Part shown: positions 47,540 to 64,000 of the stretch, one piece after another | Position numbering within the stretch: the first letter of the stretch is position 1 | Layout of the letters: each line of letters starts with the position of its first letter | Assembly: GCF_032854445.1 (NCBI RefSeq) | Contig: NC_088297.1 | Coordinates: 11,554,163 to 11,618,162, forward strand | Reading direction: 5' to 3' | Length of the DNA stretch: 64,000 nt | Origin: Liolophura sinensis | Lineage: Eukaryota > Mollusca > Polyplacophora > Chitonida > Chitonidae | The notes under the pieces: generated by a model | What the model was told of the DNA's origin: nothing | Seen by the model: the letters and a program-made list of their open reading frames with translations, nothing else | The model's database searches: none | Position numbers and translations under genes: made by a program

Positions 47540-49155
47540 GTGTAGTTAAAAATGATGAAGACAGTTACACGTTAAAAATCATACCTGGTACTATCATATA
47601 CATTTAAATGCAGCATATAATAATTACAGTCTTGCGTGGTGGGAACTGGTAAAGCTAAAGTACATGTATATCGTGTCAGTATGTATATAATGTATACAAG
47701 TCAAATTTTACCACATTTATGAACGCACGTTTTTACACAAATTTAACACCATGAAAAAAAAAAACCAACATGATATTTCATTCCACAGCTAAAAAAGCAC
47801 TTGTATCATGTATGATACATGTTTTCATTCTCCTGAAAGTATCTTCCTTATGGTAGCTGTCTTGGATTAAAACTTCCCAATAAGCTAACCAAAACGTTTT
47901 ACCGGCTCACATATCCCAACATTCATATTGGCATACTGGATAAATCTTCAGCAGAGCATGAGTTATTGCAGAACTTAATAAATGATAGATAACAGCGAAA
48001 TGAAAAAGAAATCAATGCAATGAATGTATGGGGAAAAAACACCAATTAAAAAACTGTGACATTTAACACAAGAGACAGTACTAAAAGAGAGATATCTCTG
48101 AGGGCCTATCTTCATAACTGTCTAACATGAGAGTGTATTCCGTGAAGAAACCATTACATACTCACTCGCCCATCCGTCCATTTATTTATTTATTTGATTG
48201 GTGTTTTACGCCGTACTCAAGAATATTTCACTTATATGACGGCGGCCAGAATTATTTCTCAGGGAAATTTGAGGTCCAGTCAACAAAGTGTTTAAAGGCT
48301 AAGTTGATTGTAACTACCAAGGCATCACATGTTAAACACATATGTTGCATGGCAACAAATGTTAAAGACATACGTTGCCATGGTAGTTACAGACAATGCT
48401 AAGGAAAGAAGAACAAATCCATGACAACACTAACTAGGGCAGTGCTTGTATCTGATAATGACAGTTGACAGGATAGTGTGACAGAAACTCATGACAGAAT
48501 GTTGCAGATGGCAACAAACTTACGACACAGTTTGGTCATGGTGGTAGATTATGAAAGTAATGATAAATTGTGGCAGTTTGGAAAACAATCTCATGACAGA
48601 ATAGTTATATTGCAGACTGTGACTAAAATTCATTTCAGAATGTTGTAGATGGCAAAGAACTGATACATGTAGAATGAAGTGGATTACAACAGAGGCTCAT
48701 CTCAGTATATGATAGACGACAATAAACTCACGACACAATGTGGTCATGGTTGTAGATTATGATAGAAATCAATGATAAATTGTGTTAGGTTGATTGCAAC
48801 AAACTCCTGAAAGAATGTGGCAGATTGCATAAAAAAATTCTCATGATGGAAAAATAATAAAGAAGATTACGTCTGACACTCATGTTTTAATGTGGTGAGA
48901 TTGCGACAGAAACTCATCATTGATTGGCTCACCGTGTGGTGGTAGACAGTGAAAGGTATTCATGATAAAAAGATGGTCTATCTTGCCTCACAAAATCTCC
49001 TCTTAAAATGTATGCATGAAAACAGAACAAAACAGAAAAAAATATGGGACAAAACATGCGAATGGAAACATTATCTGACAAAAATGACGCGAGAACATTT
49101 TGACAAACATGATAAATTCCATGAATGTTTGCAATGTAAGGACTGTGGACCATCT
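47540..49155 (-). other. Probable SRRT 3' UTR
   Basis: Non-coding sequence after the SRRT stop. It includes a SINE-A fragment (48178-48258), a hairpin-forming inverted repeat (GTAACTACCAAGGCA at 48310-48324 against TGCCATGGTAGTTAC at 48376-48390, one mismatch) and degenerate repeats at about 48430-48960. In the latter, blocks such as ACGACACAATGTGGTCATGG recur about 207 nt apart. Confidence 0.5.
48178..48258 (-). repeat. SINE-A tail fragment in SRRT 3' UTR
   Basis: Tail complement TTTATTTATTTATTTGATTGG plus a short piece of the body. Sense to SRRT. Confidence 0.8.
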
Positions 49156-63961
<14,806 letters not shown>

Positions 63962-64000
63962 CTGTAATCAGCAAATATATGTATGTATGTATTTACCTGA

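Overview
The window reads as a stretch of an animal nuclear genome, most likely a mollusc or another marine lophotrochozoan. Genes are split by GT-AG introns of 0.1 to 5 kb. The DNA is AT-rich and crowded with tRNA-derived SINEs, MITE-like elements and minisatellites. No bacterial, phage or CRISPR-like content was found. The organism assignment is an inference from protein families and repeat style; no species marker was recognised.

Layout. 1-5,950: gene-poor, repeat-bearing DNA. 5,955-27,390 (+): a secreted GH18 chitinase, here chitinase A, with ten coding exons at 15,572-25,499 and 583 residues. It may have an ATG-free leader exon near 5,995-6,139, and its 3' UTR probably runs to the poly(A) signal at 27,373. 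29,471-45,200 (+): a second GH18 chitinase, chitinase B, with ten coding exons at 29,563-45,133, 562 residues and a clear TATA box. A and B are tandem paralogs with identical intron phases, but their linkers differ completely. 47,534-64,000 (-): the 3' part of SRRT/ARS2 (serrate RNA effector), convergent with chitinase B. Sixteen coding exons are visible; the 5' exons lie beyond the right edge.

How the genes work together. The chitinases are predicted to be secreted, chitin-bound hydrolases with the order signal peptide, GH18 barrel, basic linker, CBM14. SRRT is a nuclear RNA-processing factor and shares no pathway with them.

Repeats. Three SINE families are described, called A, B and C here. 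A has about 27 copies. All three share a related 3' tail. Also present are a MITE with long inverted repeats (D), a dispersed element that hosts a 48-bp minisatellite (E), and a second inverted-repeat element (F).

The most unusual signal is how often repeats sit on exon-intron boundaries. A SINE insertion in chitinase B duplicated the 5' splice site within its target-site duplication, leaving a 165-nt in-frame open insert. In SRRT, a 57-bp array carries five copies of one 5' splice site and a 40-bp array carries five copies of one 3' splice site. The array in chitinase B intron 2 looks built from the exon 3 acceptor and exon start. SRRT also has a candidate AT-AC minor-spliceosome (U12) intron. 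All coordinates come from reading splice junctions by eye against reading-frame continuity and family knowledge; no alignment or transcript data were available.
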